From a bacterium (lineage in GTDB: Bacteria > UBA10199 > 2-02-FULL-44-16 > JAAZCA01): DNA of 18,335 nucleotides. The notes beneath the pieces are model-generated. The model was not told the origin of the DNA and did no database searches. It worked only from the letters and a program-made list of their open reading frames with translations. Positions 8,132 through 17,117 of the stretch are shown here, piece by piece. The position numbers were made by a program, and so were the translations under genes. Within the stretch, counting starts at the first letter, position 1. The number at the start of each line of letters is the position of its first letter. Location of the stretch: positions 1 through 18,335 of the forward strand of contig JBAZOP010000058.1 of NCBI GenBank assembly GCA_041648665.1, given 5' to 3'.

Positions 8132-8926
8132 ATGAGCGTTTTTCTACAGAGACAGACGGTGAAGCGGCGCAGGCGCTGGGCGGACAAGCTCCGCCAAGTG
8201 GAGCGCGCGCTGCTCTCCATGCTTATCATGGTGGCTGGGCTGGCTGCTCTGTACGGCCTCTACAGACTCGTGTTCCTGGGGCCGGCGTTCAGCCTCGAGA
8301 AGATAGTGGTCGACGGCAACTGGAAGTATCTCTCTGCCGCGGAGGTGGCGGATCTCTCCGGCGTGCACAGGGGCGAGAACCTGTTCTGGATGTCGGTGGG
8401 TGACATCTACAGGAGGCTCACTGAGGAGCCGTGGGTGAAGGAGGCCGCGGTCAGGCGCAGGCTCCCCGATACCCTGTACATCTACATCGAGGAGTTCAGG
8501 CCCGTAGCCATAGTGTCGAGCGACGGATTTTACTACGTGGACGACGAGGCCACGGTGCTCAAAAAGGTGGAGGCTTACGACGACAAGGACATGCCTCTGA
8601 TAACGGGTATAGACATAGAGGGAGGAGGCATGAGCGATGACGGCGTTGTCAGGATGAAGGCGTCGTTGGAGCTGATCGCCGCTTTCGAACGCTCGCAATT
8701 CGGAAGCAGGAACGGGCTCGCGGAGGTGAACTTCGACGAGGCGAACGGATATTCGGTGTTCACCAGGCGCGAGCCGATGCAGGTTTTGATAGGGAAATCT
8801 GACTTTGCCGACCGCATGCGCAAGATCGACAGAATGGAGGCTGCGATCACCGCGAGGCAAGGTAGAATTCAATATATGCTTGCTGATGAGGAAGGAAGGA
8901 TAACAGTCAAATACAGGCCTGCATGA
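8132..8926 (+). CDS. ftsQ: Cell division protein FtsQ (POTRA domain)
   Basis: FtsQ is a bitopic inner-membrane divisome protein that links the cytoplasmic ring to periplasmic septal synthesis. The 264 residues comprise a short, Arg/Lys-rich cytoplasmic N-terminus (1-26), one transmembrane segment (about 27-48) and a POTRA domain (about 53-121). The POTRA domain contains KIVVDGNWKYLSAAEV, GENLFW and EEPWVKEAAVRRRLPDTL, all typical of FtsQ/DivIB. A less conserved beta domain follows to the C-terminus. The ATG has AAGG five bases upstream and lies 11 bases after ddl. Position between ddl and ftsA is the classical one. Confidence 0.93.
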   Translation: MSVFLQRQTVKRRRRWADKLRQVERALLSMLIMVAGLAALYGLYRLVFLGPAFSLEKIVVDGNWKYLSAAEVADLSGVHRGENLFWMSVGDIYRRLTEEPWVKEAAVRRRLPDTLYIYIEEFRPVAIVSSDGFYYVDDEATVLKKVEAYDDKDMPLITGIDIEGGGMSDDGVVRMKASLELIAAFERSQFGSRNGLAEVNFDEANGYSVFTRREPMQVLIGKSDFADRMRKIDRMEAAITARQGRIQYMLADEEGRITVKYRPA

Positions 8927-8928
8927 TC

Positions 8929-8973
8929 CCGAAGGGGAGGCGCCGCGCATGCAGCGCCGCGATCCTCGGTTTT
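8929..8973 (+). promoter_or_regulatory. Hairpin with short T-run between ftsQ and ftsA
   Basis: The ftsQ-ftsA gap can fold into a bulged stem: CCGA (8929-8932) with TCGG (8966-8969), GGA (8936-8938) with TCC (8963-8965), and GGCGC (8939-8943) with GCGCC (8954-8958). TTTT follows at 8970-8973. An 8-base direct repeat GCGCCGCG occurs at 8940-8947 and 8954-8961. This resembles a weak intrinsic terminator or attenuator, or an RNA processing site, upstream of ftsA-ftsZ. Whether it functions is an inference from the sequence alone. Confidence 0.35.
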
Positions 8974-8998
8974 GTGCGCAGTGAAAGGGGGAGTCGAT

Positions 8999-10225
8999 AT
9001 GGCAAGGAGAGAAGATCTGGTCGTTGGACTCGACATCGGCACTACGAAGATATGCTGTATTGTCGGAGAGGTGATGAACGAGGGGGTGGACGTGGTGGGC
9101 ATCGGGACTCACCCCTCGAAGGGGATGAGGAAGGGAGTCGTCGTCAACATCGAGAGCACGGTCAACTCGATAAGGAGGGCCGTCGAGGAGGCTGAGCTCA
9201 TGGCCGGCTGCGAGATCACCTCCGTCTTCGCGGGCATCGCCGGCGGCCACATCAAGGGCATCAACAGCCACGGCATAGTGGCGATAAAGGACAAGGAGGT
9301 GACGCCGGCCGACGTCGACAGGGTGATCGACGCCGCTCAGGCGGTCTCGATCCCCCTCGATCGCGAGGTCATACACGTCATCCCGCAACAGTTCATAGTG
9401 GACGACCAGGACGGGGTCCGCGACCCGGTAGGCATGAGCGGGGTGAGGCTCGAGTCAAAGGTCCACATCGTCACCGGCGCCGTCACCTCGGCGCAGAACA
9501 TAATCAAATGCTGCAACCGGGCGGGGCTCAACGTCAACGACATCATACTGCAGCAGCTGGCCTCCTCCGAGGCGGTGCTCTCCAACGACGAGAAGGACTT
9601 GGGCGTCGTGCTCCTGGACGTGGGCGGAGGCACGACGGACATCGCGATCTTCTCCCAGGGATCGATCGTGCACACCGGGGTCCTCACCATAGGCGGCAAC
9701 CACCTGACCAACGACGTGGCTGTGGGCCTTCGGACGCCGCAGCACGAAGCGGAGAAGATAAAGCAGAGGTACGGCTGCTGCGTCGCCGGGATGATCCACA
9801 AGGACGAGACCATAGAGGTCCCGTCGGTCGGCGGCCGCAGCCCAAGGGTCCTCTCCAGGCAGATCCTGGCCGAGATACTCGAGCCGCGCATGGAGGAGAT
9901 ATTCACGCTGGCCCATCAGGAGATCTCGCGCTCCGGGTTCGAGGACATGCTCGCCGCGGGCGTGGTGCTGACCGGCGGCACGTCATCGCTCGAGGGCGCA
10001 GGCGAGCTGGCCGAGCAGATCTTCAACCTGCCGGTGAGGCGCGGGCTGCCCAAGAGGATCGGGGGCCTGGTGGACGTCGTCAAGAACCCGATGTACTCCA
10101 CCGCCGTAGGCTTAACACAGCTGGGCTCCAACAACCGCGACGAACAGCGTTTCAAGGTCCGCGACCGAAACATATACAACAAGGTCAAGGGCCGCATGAG
10201 GGAGCTGCTGGGAGAGATATTCTAA
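8999..10225 (+). CDS. ftsA: Cell division protein FtsA
   Basis: FtsA is an actin-like ATPase that tethers FtsZ filaments to the inner membrane and recruits later divisome proteins. The 408 residues show the phosphate-1 loop GLDIGTTKICCIVGEV (10-25), the phosphate-2 loop LLDVGGGTTDIAIF (205-218), GGNHLTNDVAVGL (232-244) and the adenosine motif VVLTGGTSSLEGAGELAE (322-339). The end YNKVKGRMRELLGEIF (393-408) looks like the usual amphipathic membrane-targeting helix. I chose ATG 8999 because GGGGGAG lies at 8987-8993; a TTG at 8972 would add nine residues. Translation ends with three in-frame stops in a row (TAA TAA TAG, 10223-10231), 26 bases before ftsZ. Confidence 0.96.
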   Translation: MARREDLVVGLDIGTTKICCIVGEVMNEGVDVVGIGTHPSKGMRKGVVVNIESTVNSIRRAVEEAELMAGCEITSVFAGIAGGHIKGINSHGIVAIKDKEVTPADVDRVIDAAQAVSIPLDREVIHVIPQQFIVDDQDGVRDPVGMSGVRLESKVHIVTGAVTSAQNIIKCCNRAGLNVNDIILQQLASSEAVLSNDEKDLGVVLLDVGGGTTDIAIFSQGSIVHTGVLTIGGNHLTNDVAVGLRTPQHEAEKIKQRYGCCVAGMIHKDETIEVPSVGGRSPRVLSRQILAEILEPRMEEIFTLAHQEISRSGFEDMLAAGVVLTGGTSSLEGAGELAEQIFNLPVRRGLPKRIGGLVDVVKNPMYSTAVGLTQLGSNNRDEQRFKVRDRNIYNKVKGRMRELLGEIF

Positions 10226-10251
10226 TAATAGACAACATAAGGGAGGACCCC

Positions 10252-11586
10252 ATGTTTGAATTGGTCGAGAGTTGCGCTCAGAACGCAAAAATAAAGGTGA
10301 TAGGGATCGGCGGCAGCGGCGGCAACGCAATCAACACGATGATGGAGCAGGGCCTGGAGGGGGTCGACTTCATCGCCGCCAACACGGATCTGCAGGCGCT
10401 CAGGCTCAATCTGGCGCCGAGCAAGATCCAGATCGGAAGGGAGCTGACCAAGGGGCTCGGCGCGGGCGCCAACCCGGAGGTAGGCCGCAACGCCGCGCTC
10501 GAGGACCAGAAGACCATAGTGGAGCATCTCGAGGGCGCGGACATGGTCTTCATCACGGCGGGGATGGGCGGAGGCACCGGGACCGGCGGTGCGCCCATCA
10601 TCGCAAAGATCGCGAAGGAGATGGGGGCGCTTACGGTAGGCGTCGTGACCAAGCCCTTCACTTTCGAAGGCCGCCAGCGTTCGCAGCAGGCTGATGCCGG
10701 CATCGCCGAGCTCAGGGATGCGGTCGACACGCTCATCACCATACCGAACGAAAAGCTGCTCGGCGTGGTGGGGCATGACGTGACGGTGATCGACGCCTTC
10801 AAGAAGGCGGACGAGGTCCTCTTTCAGGCGGTCAAGGGCATATCCGACCTCATCACAGTGCACGGTCTAGTGAACCTGGACTTCGCCGACGTGCGCACGG
10901 TAATGAATGAGATGGGCATGGCCCTCATGGGCACAGGCATCGGCGCGGGCGAGGCAAGGGCGATCGACGCGGCGACCAAGGCGATATCGAGTCCGCTGCT
11001 CGAAGACACCACGATAAAGGGCGCGACCGGCATCCTCATCAACATAACAGGCGGCCCGGACATGACGCTGTACGAGATCAGCGAGGCATCGAAGATCATA
11101 CAGCAGGAGGCGGACGACAACGCCAACATCCTCTTCGGCGCCGTGATCAACGAGGAGATGCGCGGGGAGATGCGGGTCACGGTCATCGCCACCGGCTTCA
11201 ACAAGCCTCACGGCAAGGTAGTGCGGCCGGCGCACCAGGTGAACGCGACCCCCTCGATCTCCACCTATTCGCAGGCGGCCCAAGGGCTCACCATGACCAT
11301 GCCCAGGCAGGCGGCTTATGCGCAGGAGCAGAGGATGCAGCCGCAGCTGGCAATACAGGCCCAGCAGGTTCAGCCCATGCCCCAGAAGGGGGTTTTCCCG
11401 ATGGGGGCTACGAGGCATGCGCCGGTCTCCGCAGGGCTCCTGGCCAGCGAGGCGATGACCAAGGCCGGGTTCGCCAAACAGGACGTCAATACGGACCTCA
11501 AGGACATAGCCCGCGAGATAGGCGTTCTGGAATACCAGAACGACGAGTACGACATACCCACGTTTTTGCGAAAACAGGCCGATTAG
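10252..11586 (+). CDS. ftsZ: Cell division protein FtsZ
   Basis: FtsZ is the tubulin-like GTPase that polymerises into the cytokinetic ring. From ATG 10252 it has 444 residues. It has GIGGSGGNAINTM (18-30), the tubulin signature GGGTGTG (106-112), and the T7 synergy loop NLDFADVRTVM, which supplies the Asp for GTP hydrolysis. The GTPase core ends at about residue 320. A flexible Gln-, Met-, Ala- and Pro-rich linker follows, then the conserved tail DEYDIPTFLRKQAD at the very end, which binds FtsA and other partners. GGGAGG at 10241-10246 supports the start. The frame stays open upstream to 9508, but that part is a shadow of ftsA. Confidence 0.97.
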   Translation: MFELVESCAQNAKIKVIGIGGSGGNAINTMMEQGLEGVDFIAANTDLQALRLNLAPSKIQIGRELTKGLGAGANPEVGRNAALEDQKTIVEHLEGADMVFITAGMGGGTGTGGAPIIAKIAKEMGALTVGVVTKPFTFEGRQRSQQADAGIAELRDAVDTLITIPNEKLLGVVGHDVTVIDAFKKADEVLFQAVKGISDLITVHGLVNLDFADVRTVMNEMGMALMGTGIGAGEARAIDAATKAISSPLLEDTTIKGATGILINITGGPDMTLYEISEASKIIQQEADDNANILFGAVINEEMRGEMRVTVIATGFNKPHGKVVRPAHQVNATPSISTYSQAAQGLTMTMPRQAAYAQEQRMQPQLAIQAQQVQPMPQKGVFPMGATRHAPVSAGLLASEAMTKAGFAKQDVNTDLKDIAREIGVLEYQNDEYDIPTFLRKQAD

Positions 11587-11699
11587 TGGTTTTAAATGGG
11601 GTTTGTGCGGGTTATGATTAATTTGGAGAAACAGCACAACTTTTGAAAAAATTTGCGGATAACAGGGGGTGTCTTCTGGCGCCATATGTCGGAAGCGCG

Positions 11700-11705
11700 T
11701 ATAAT
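11700..11705 (+). promoter_or_regulatory. Candidate -10 box for the lytic transglycosylase gene
   Basis: A perfect TATAAT lies 40 bases before the ATG at 11746, in the 159-base gap after ftsZ. No convincing -35 hexamer is seen 16-18 bases upstream. A TTGAC directly follows the box but has no matching -10 of its own. The gap is AT-richer than its surroundings, and no clear intrinsic terminator for ftsZ is visible in it. This suggests the next gene has its own promoter, with possible read-through from the dcw transcript. Confidence 0.4.
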
Positions 11706-11721
11706 TGACTTGGAACTAAAG

Positions 11722-11742
11722 ATCCCCCATCCATAGGGAGAT
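11722..11742 (+). promoter_or_regulatory. Small hairpin covering the ribosome binding site of the transglycosylase gene
   Basis: ATCCCCC (11722-11728) can pair with GGGAGAT (11736-11742) with one C-A mismatch and a 7-base loop. The 3' arm contains the Shine-Dalgarno GGGAG of the gene starting at 11746. The fold could reduce translation initiation. It is short, and chance is a fair alternative. Confidence 0.25.
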
Positions 11743-11745
11743 GTA

Positions 11746-14079
11746 ATGTATCGAATAAGATCACTTGTCATCTGGATCGCGATCATATCGGTCGCATCCC
11801 TCCTTGTGTCCTGTTCAGGCAAAGATCATGCGAGAAGCGCGCGCGATGCAGGCCGGTATATAAGCGAGCACAACTTGAAGACCCTGCCGCGCTCCGACAT
11901 CCCGCTCGTGATAAACGAGCGCGTGGTCGCGTGGATGGAATACTTTCAGGGGCCGGGCAGGCGTCACTTCGAGAGGTATCTGGCGAGGTCTGGCCGGTAC
12001 ATCCCCCTCATGACCCAGATCCTCAAGGAGCAGGGGATGCCGAGGGATCTGGTCTACATTTCGCTGATCGAGAGCGGGTTCAACGACAGCGCCCGCTCGC
12101 ACGCCAGCGCGGTCGGCGCATGGCAGTTCATAAGGTCCACCGCAGGTCTCTACGGCCTCGATGTCAACGGATGGGAGGACGAGCGCAGGGATCCGTACAA
12201 GGCGACCGTGGCCGCCGCGAAGTTCTTCCGCGACCTCCACGATGAGTTCGGCGACTGGTACCTCGCCATGGCGGGCTACAACGCCGGCCCAGGACGGGTT
12301 CGCCAGGCAATCGCTATCACCGGAAGTAAGAATTTTTGGGATCATGCAGCGGATAGAAAGGCTCTCAGGGCCGAGACGCGCGACTATGTTCCAAAATTTA
12401 TCGCAGCCACGATAATGGCTAAGGATCCGCAGCGCTTCGGTTTCACAAACATAGATTACGAGGAGCCTCTCGAATTCGAGTCGGCGAAGGTCGATTCGCA
12501 GACCGACATCTCCGCCATAGCGAAGTGCGCGGGAGTATCTGAGGATCAGATAGCCATGCTCAACGCGCATCTGGTGCGCGGCGCTACTCCTCCGGGAGAG
12601 AGCGGCTACATGGTGAAGCTGCCTAAGGGGACGTCGGAGAAGTTCAGGGTTGCGTACGCCCAGCTGCCTGAGGACGAGCGCATCAAGGTGATGCGCCACA
12701 ACGTGCGCAAGGGCGACACGCTTCCAAAGCTCGCGCGGCGCTACGGCGTCAGCAGCAGACAGATCGCCGCTGCCAACGGCCTGGGCCGCAAGGCCAAACT
12801 AAGGGCCGGCGATACGCTGGTCATCCCGGTGGGCGCATATGCGGCCAAGTACGCCTCATATGACGACGACGACGGTGGATCAGGTTCGCGCGCAGAGGGC
12901 AGGGGCCGCTACATAAAGTACAAGGTCAAGAAGGGCGACACGCTTGGCAAGATCGCCTCCAGGCACAAGGGCGTGACCGTGGCCAAGCTCCGCAGCTGGA
13001 ACAAGATGGGCGGCAAGTCCATGCTGAGGCACGGGCAGACGTTGAAGATATACGCGAAGGGCGCGCCGTCAGGATCGCGCAGTGCAGGCGCTGCCTCCGG
13101 CGGAGAGACCTATACGGTGAAGAAGGGGGAGACCCTCGGCGGCATAGCGGCAAGAAACGGCGTATCCACCAAAGAGATTATGGCGTGGAACGATATTCAG
13201 GATGCGAAGGACATAAAGTATGGCCAGAGGCTGCGAGTGGCGCCGAAGGAAACTGATGCAGCGCCTCAGCCGGATCAATCGAATGACTCCGTCGCTTCGA
13301 CTAAGCCTCCGGCCAGGCAGGCCAAATCCACCCACAAGGTTCTCAAGGGCGAGACTCTGGGCCACATCGCGGAGCGTTATGGCATGGGCACGAAAGAGCT
13401 CATGGCCCTCAACGGCATAAAGGATCCTCGAAGGGTCAAGGCAGGCGCCGCGCTAAAAGTGGTGATGAAGAACTCGGGCGCGGATGATTTGACCACAGCG
13501 CCGGTCAAGCGCGAGACCGCAACAGCTGAGACCACCACAGCGGTGAAGCTCGATGAGGCGACCGTCCCTTCGCCTGAGATCGTAAGACAGCTGGAGAGCA
13601 AACCGGTCGCGACGCCCGTCGCTGCATCCAAGGCAGGCAATGCTTCCGGCGGGATGCACGAGCTGAAACCGGGCGAGACGCTTGGACACGTGGCTGAGAA
13701 ATACGGCGTCTCCACGAAGCAGCTCATGGCATGGAACAACATAAAGGATCCGAAGAGGGTGCGCGCTGGCGCAAAGCTCAACATCAAGTCCGGATCTCCT
13801 GCGAAGTCCGAGCCGGCGAAGGCCGGTGAGCCGATAAAGTTGGATCCAGCGAAGGAGGCTCCAGGCACGCCGATCAAACTCTCGGACGCATCGGTCGCGC
13901 CCGTGGCCCCGATCAGAAGCTCCGCGAGCACGATCACGTATACGGTGAGGAGCGGTGAGACTCTCTGGGATATAGCGCGCCGCCACAGCGTGACCATAGC
14001 ACAGCTGCAGGAATGGAATAAGCTGGACGATCCCTCCGCCGTCCGCGCAGGCACGACTCTCAAGGTGATCAAGAACTGA
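11746..14079 (+). CDS. mltD: MltD-like membrane-bound lytic transglycosylase with six LysM domains
   Basis: The protein is a probable outer-membrane-anchored lytic transglycosylase, cleaving glycan strands between MurNAc and GlcNAc to form 1,6-anhydro ends. The 777 residues begin with a lipoprotein signal peptide: a hydrophobic stretch at 7-21 and lipobox LLVSC with Cys23. An SLT goose-lysozyme-like domain (about 85-225) carries the catalytic Glu109 in ESGF, then SAVGAWQFIRSTAGLYGL and GYNAGPG (177-183). Six LysM modules follow at about 317-362, 391-435, 455-499, 529-573, 637-681 and 731-775, with low-complexity Ala/Pro/Lys/Thr linkers. E. coli MltD has fewer LysM modules, so this one is unusually long. 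AGGGAG at 11735-11740 supports the start. The symbol rests on domain order. Its place directly after ftsZ suggests a role in septal wall remodelling, which is an inference. Confidence 0.9.
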   Translation: MYRIRSLVIWIAIISVASLLVSCSGKDHARSARDAGRYISEHNLKTLPRSDIPLVINERVVAWMEYFQGPGRRHFERYLARSGRYIPLMTQILKEQGMPRDLVYISLIESGFNDSARSHASAVGAWQFIRSTAGLYGLDVNGWEDERRDPYKATVAAAKFFRDLHDEFGDWYLAMAGYNAGPGRVRQAIAITGSKNFWDHAADRKALRAETRDYVPKFIAATIMAKDPQRFGFTNIDYEEPLEFESAKVDSQTDISAIAKCAGVSEDQIAMLNAHLVRGATPPGESGYMVKLPKGTSEKFRVAYAQLPEDERIKVMRHNVRKGDTLPKLARRYGVSSRQIAAANGLGRKAKLRAGDTLVIPVGAYAAKYASYDDDDGGSGSRAEGRGRYIKYKVKKGDTLGKIASRHKGVTVAKLRSWNKMGGKSMLRHGQTLKIYAKGAPSGSRSAGAASGGETYTVKKGETLGGIAARNGVSTKEIMAWNDIQDAKDIKYGQRLRVAPKETDAAPQPDQSNDSVASTKPPARQAKSTHKVLKGETLGHIAERYGMGTKELMALNGIKDPRRVKAGAALKVVMKNSGADDLTTAPVKRETATAETTTAVKLDEATVPSPEIVRQLESKPVATPVAASKAGNASGGMHELKPGETLGHVAEKYGVSTKQLMAWNNIKDPKRVRAGAKLNIKSGSPAKSEPAKAGEPIKLDPAKEAPGTPIKLSDASVAPVAPIRSSASTITYTVRSGETLWDIARRHSVTIAQLQEWNKLDDPSAVRAGTTLKVIKN

Positions 14080-14080
14080 T

Positions 14081-16060
<1,980 letters not shown>

Positions 16061-16101
16061 GGTGCTCCTCCTTATTTGCCGCCTTGCACAGCGGGGCTGC
16101 A

Positions 16102-16131
16102 CATATAGTGGGGGATGCGTGTCTATGTCAA
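16102..16131 (-). promoter_or_regulatory. Sigma70-type promoter of acs
   Basis: On the minus strand a perfect -35 TTGACA (16126-16131) is followed, after an 18-base spacer, by TATATG (16102-16107). Transcription would start near 16095, leaving a leader of about 35 bases before the acs ATG at 16060. The element lies between the short exported-protein gene and acs, so acs can be expressed on its own. Confidence 0.6.
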
Positions 16132-16150
16132 CCAGAAGAGCGGAAAGGTT

Positions 16151-16402
16151 TTAATTTATGCTTTGGCTTGCTGCGGTCTGGTTCGGCTGGGCTATGACAA
16201 TCGGCTGAGGATACTGGGCCTGGGGTTGCTCTTCGGTTGCGCTGATCGCTTCCAGCACAGGCGTGGTGATGGGGGCCATGGCCACTGTTGTCGGCTCGTC
16301 GCTCGGCGTCGAGTAGTCGTCCAGGAGAATCACGTTCACGCCGAGGATCGTCACGGAGCAGGCGATCGCTGCGAGCGCCTTGAAGATGCGGGAAATACCC
16401 AT
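16151..16402 (-). CDS. Short exported or membrane-anchored hypothetical protein
   Basis: I do not recognise a family. The 83-residue product has a short basic start (MGISRIFK), a hydrophobic segment at about 9-28 that fits an uncleaved anchor or a signal peptide, and a Pro/Gln/Thr/Ala-rich tail with little predicted fold. A strong Shine-Dalgarno (GGGAGGGG, 16405-16412) lies just before the ATG, which argues for a real gene. That site is part of a perfect inverted repeat. It lies 90 bases upstream of acs on the same strand, but acs has its own promoter between them. Function cannot be assigned. The main alternative is a spurious reading frame. Confidence 0.55.
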   Translation of the reverse strand: MGISRIFKALAAIACSVTILGVNVILLDDYSTPSDEPTTVAMAPITTPVLEAISATEEQPQAQYPQPIVIAQPNQTAASQSIN

Positions 16403-16403
16403 T

Positions 16404-16445
16404 GCCCCTCCCTTTTTGGTTTCATCACCTTTTCGGCGGAGGGGC
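16404..16445 (-). promoter_or_regulatory. Inverted repeat enclosing the ribosome binding site of the 83-residue protein
   Basis: A perfect 8-base, GC-rich inverted repeat pairs GCCCCTCC with GGAGGGGC (plus coordinates 16404-16411 and 16438-16445). The 26-base loop can form a smaller GGT/ACC hairpin (16418-16420 with 16427-16429). In the minus-strand RNA the 3' arm is the Shine-Dalgarno, and the start codon follows at 16402. The fold would hide the ribosome binding site. No T-run follows on either strand, so it is unlikely to be an intrinsic terminator. I could not match the loop to a riboswitch class I know. Confidence 0.45.
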
Positions 16446-16462
16446 TAGAAAGTTGCTCGAAT

Positions 16463-16468
16463 AATTGA
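16463..16468 (-). promoter_or_regulatory. Candidate -10 box for the 83-residue protein gene
   Basis: On the minus strand GATAAT (plus ATTATC near 16471) stands in the AT-rich stretch between the metalloprotease-like stop and the inverted repeat. A T-rich sequence lies upstream without a clear TTGACA. It is offered only as the best candidate in this gap, and the exact position is approximate. Confidence 0.2.
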
Positions 16469-16501
16469 GATTATCGCTAAAGAATAAAGCAGTAAAAACA
16501 A

Positions 16502-17035
16502 CTACTTATCGAAATTCTCGTACCGGGCCGGGATCTCTCCCTTGCCGTTGCAATGCGGGCAGGGCTCCGTGATGCCGAAGGTGTTGAATATCGTGCGGCC
16601 ATACCATTCCTGCTCATAGCCGTGTTCTTCATATCCCAGGTGCGAGAGCTCGTGCGCAAATGTCTGCAGGATCTCCAGGTGCGATAAGGGCGAGAGGATG
16701 CGCTTCTTGCGGCCGTCCTTGTAGATGGCCTTGTGCGTGTGCGTGGCGAGCGTGATGGAACGATCGTCCAGACAGCAGTTGCCCAGCGTGCGGTGGTGTT
16801 TTTTTGGATTGGGCACAAAGGAGCGGACCACCCTGGGCATCATCATGGTGGGCATCTTTTTGTGGACTCTCATCAGGTATTTTTCGAGCCAGGCGAGACT
16901 TTTTGAGAATTTTGTCCGTAATTTTAGTTTTTTAGGGGGTTTTTTTTCGATTTTAACCCTTTTTTTAGGGGTACTCTTGTAGTCCTTGGCGATTTTCACC
17001 CGTTTCAATGCCTTCTTTTGCCTATTTGCAGCCAT
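16502..17035 (-). CDS. SprT/WSS1-like zinc metalloprotease homologue
   Basis: The 177-residue protein has a very basic N-terminus (1-48, mostly Lys and Arg) and a compact metallopeptidase core. The core is FAHELSHLGYEEHGYEQEW (127-145): HELSH (128-132) gives two zinc ligands and the catalytic Glu, and His138 in HGYEQEW fits the third ligand, as in the HGxxW-type motif of SprT. Near the C-terminus CPHCNGKGE (159-167) is one CxxCxGxG knuckle; a second pair is missing. SprT-like proteins of eukaryotes (SPRTN) act on DNA-protein crosslinks, and the basic arm here could bind nucleic acid; bacterial roles are poorly known. The gene is AT-richer than its neighbours, with A7, A8 and A7 runs. GGAAGGGG at 17041-17048 supports ATG 17035. 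Family assignment is by motif only. Confidence 0.75.
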   Translation of the reverse strand: MAANRQKKALKRVKIAKDYKSTPKKRVKIEKKPPKKLKLRTKFSKSLAWLEKYLMRVHKKMPTMMMPRVVRSFVPNPKKHHRTLGNCCLDDRSITLATHTHKAIYKDGRKKRILSPLSHLEILQTFAHELSHLGYEEHGYEQEWYGRTIFNTFGITEPCPHCNGKGEIPARYENFDK

Positions 17036-17055
17036 ATAAACCCCTTCCTAATTGT

Positions 17056-17064
17056 ATTCTAACA
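17056..17064 (-). promoter_or_regulatory. Candidate extended -10 promoter of the SprT-like gene
   Basis: The minus strand reads TGTTAGAAT, a TGn extended -10 with TAGAAT at 17056-17061. No clear -35 is seen, as is common for extended -10 promoters. Transcription would start almost at the Shine-Dalgarno, giving a very short leader, which is a point against it. Confidence 0.3.
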
Positions 17065-17083
17065 CATTTTTGAGGACCTAGCG

Positions 17084-17117
17084 ATATTGCTCATAGCATT
17101 GCACTTTATTGCAATAT
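17084..17117. repeat. Nested TTGC inverted repeats in a divergent intergenic region
   Basis: ATATTGC (17084-17090) and GCAATAT (17111-17117) form a 7-base inverted repeat. A second, inner pair ATTGCA (17098-17103) and TGCAAT (17110-17115) shares the right arm. The element lies between the divergently oriented SprT-like gene and the gene starting at 17184. It could be an operator for a dimeric regulator of both genes, or an RNA hairpin; there is no direct evidence for either. Confidence 0.4.

Noticed and set aside
8144..9388. Minus-strand open frame of 414 codons opposite ftsQ and ftsA
   Set aside because: Its composition (Arg/Asp/His-rich) is that of a shadow frame, and it covers two recognised genes plus their gap.
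9508..10251. Upstream extension of the ftsZ reading frame inside ftsA
   Set aside because: The extension is Arg/Gly-rich shadow sequence. FtsZ starts at 10252 with a strong Shine-Dalgarno and a normal N-terminus.
12690..14076. Repeated DNA suggestive of a tandem repeat or CRISPR-like array
   Set aside because: The repeats are diverged, in frame and of uneven spacing. They are explained by the six LysM domains of one protein.
16404..16445. Intrinsic terminator for the SprT-like gene
   Set aside because: The stem is good, but no T-run follows it on either strand. Overlap with a Shine-Dalgarno fits translational control better.
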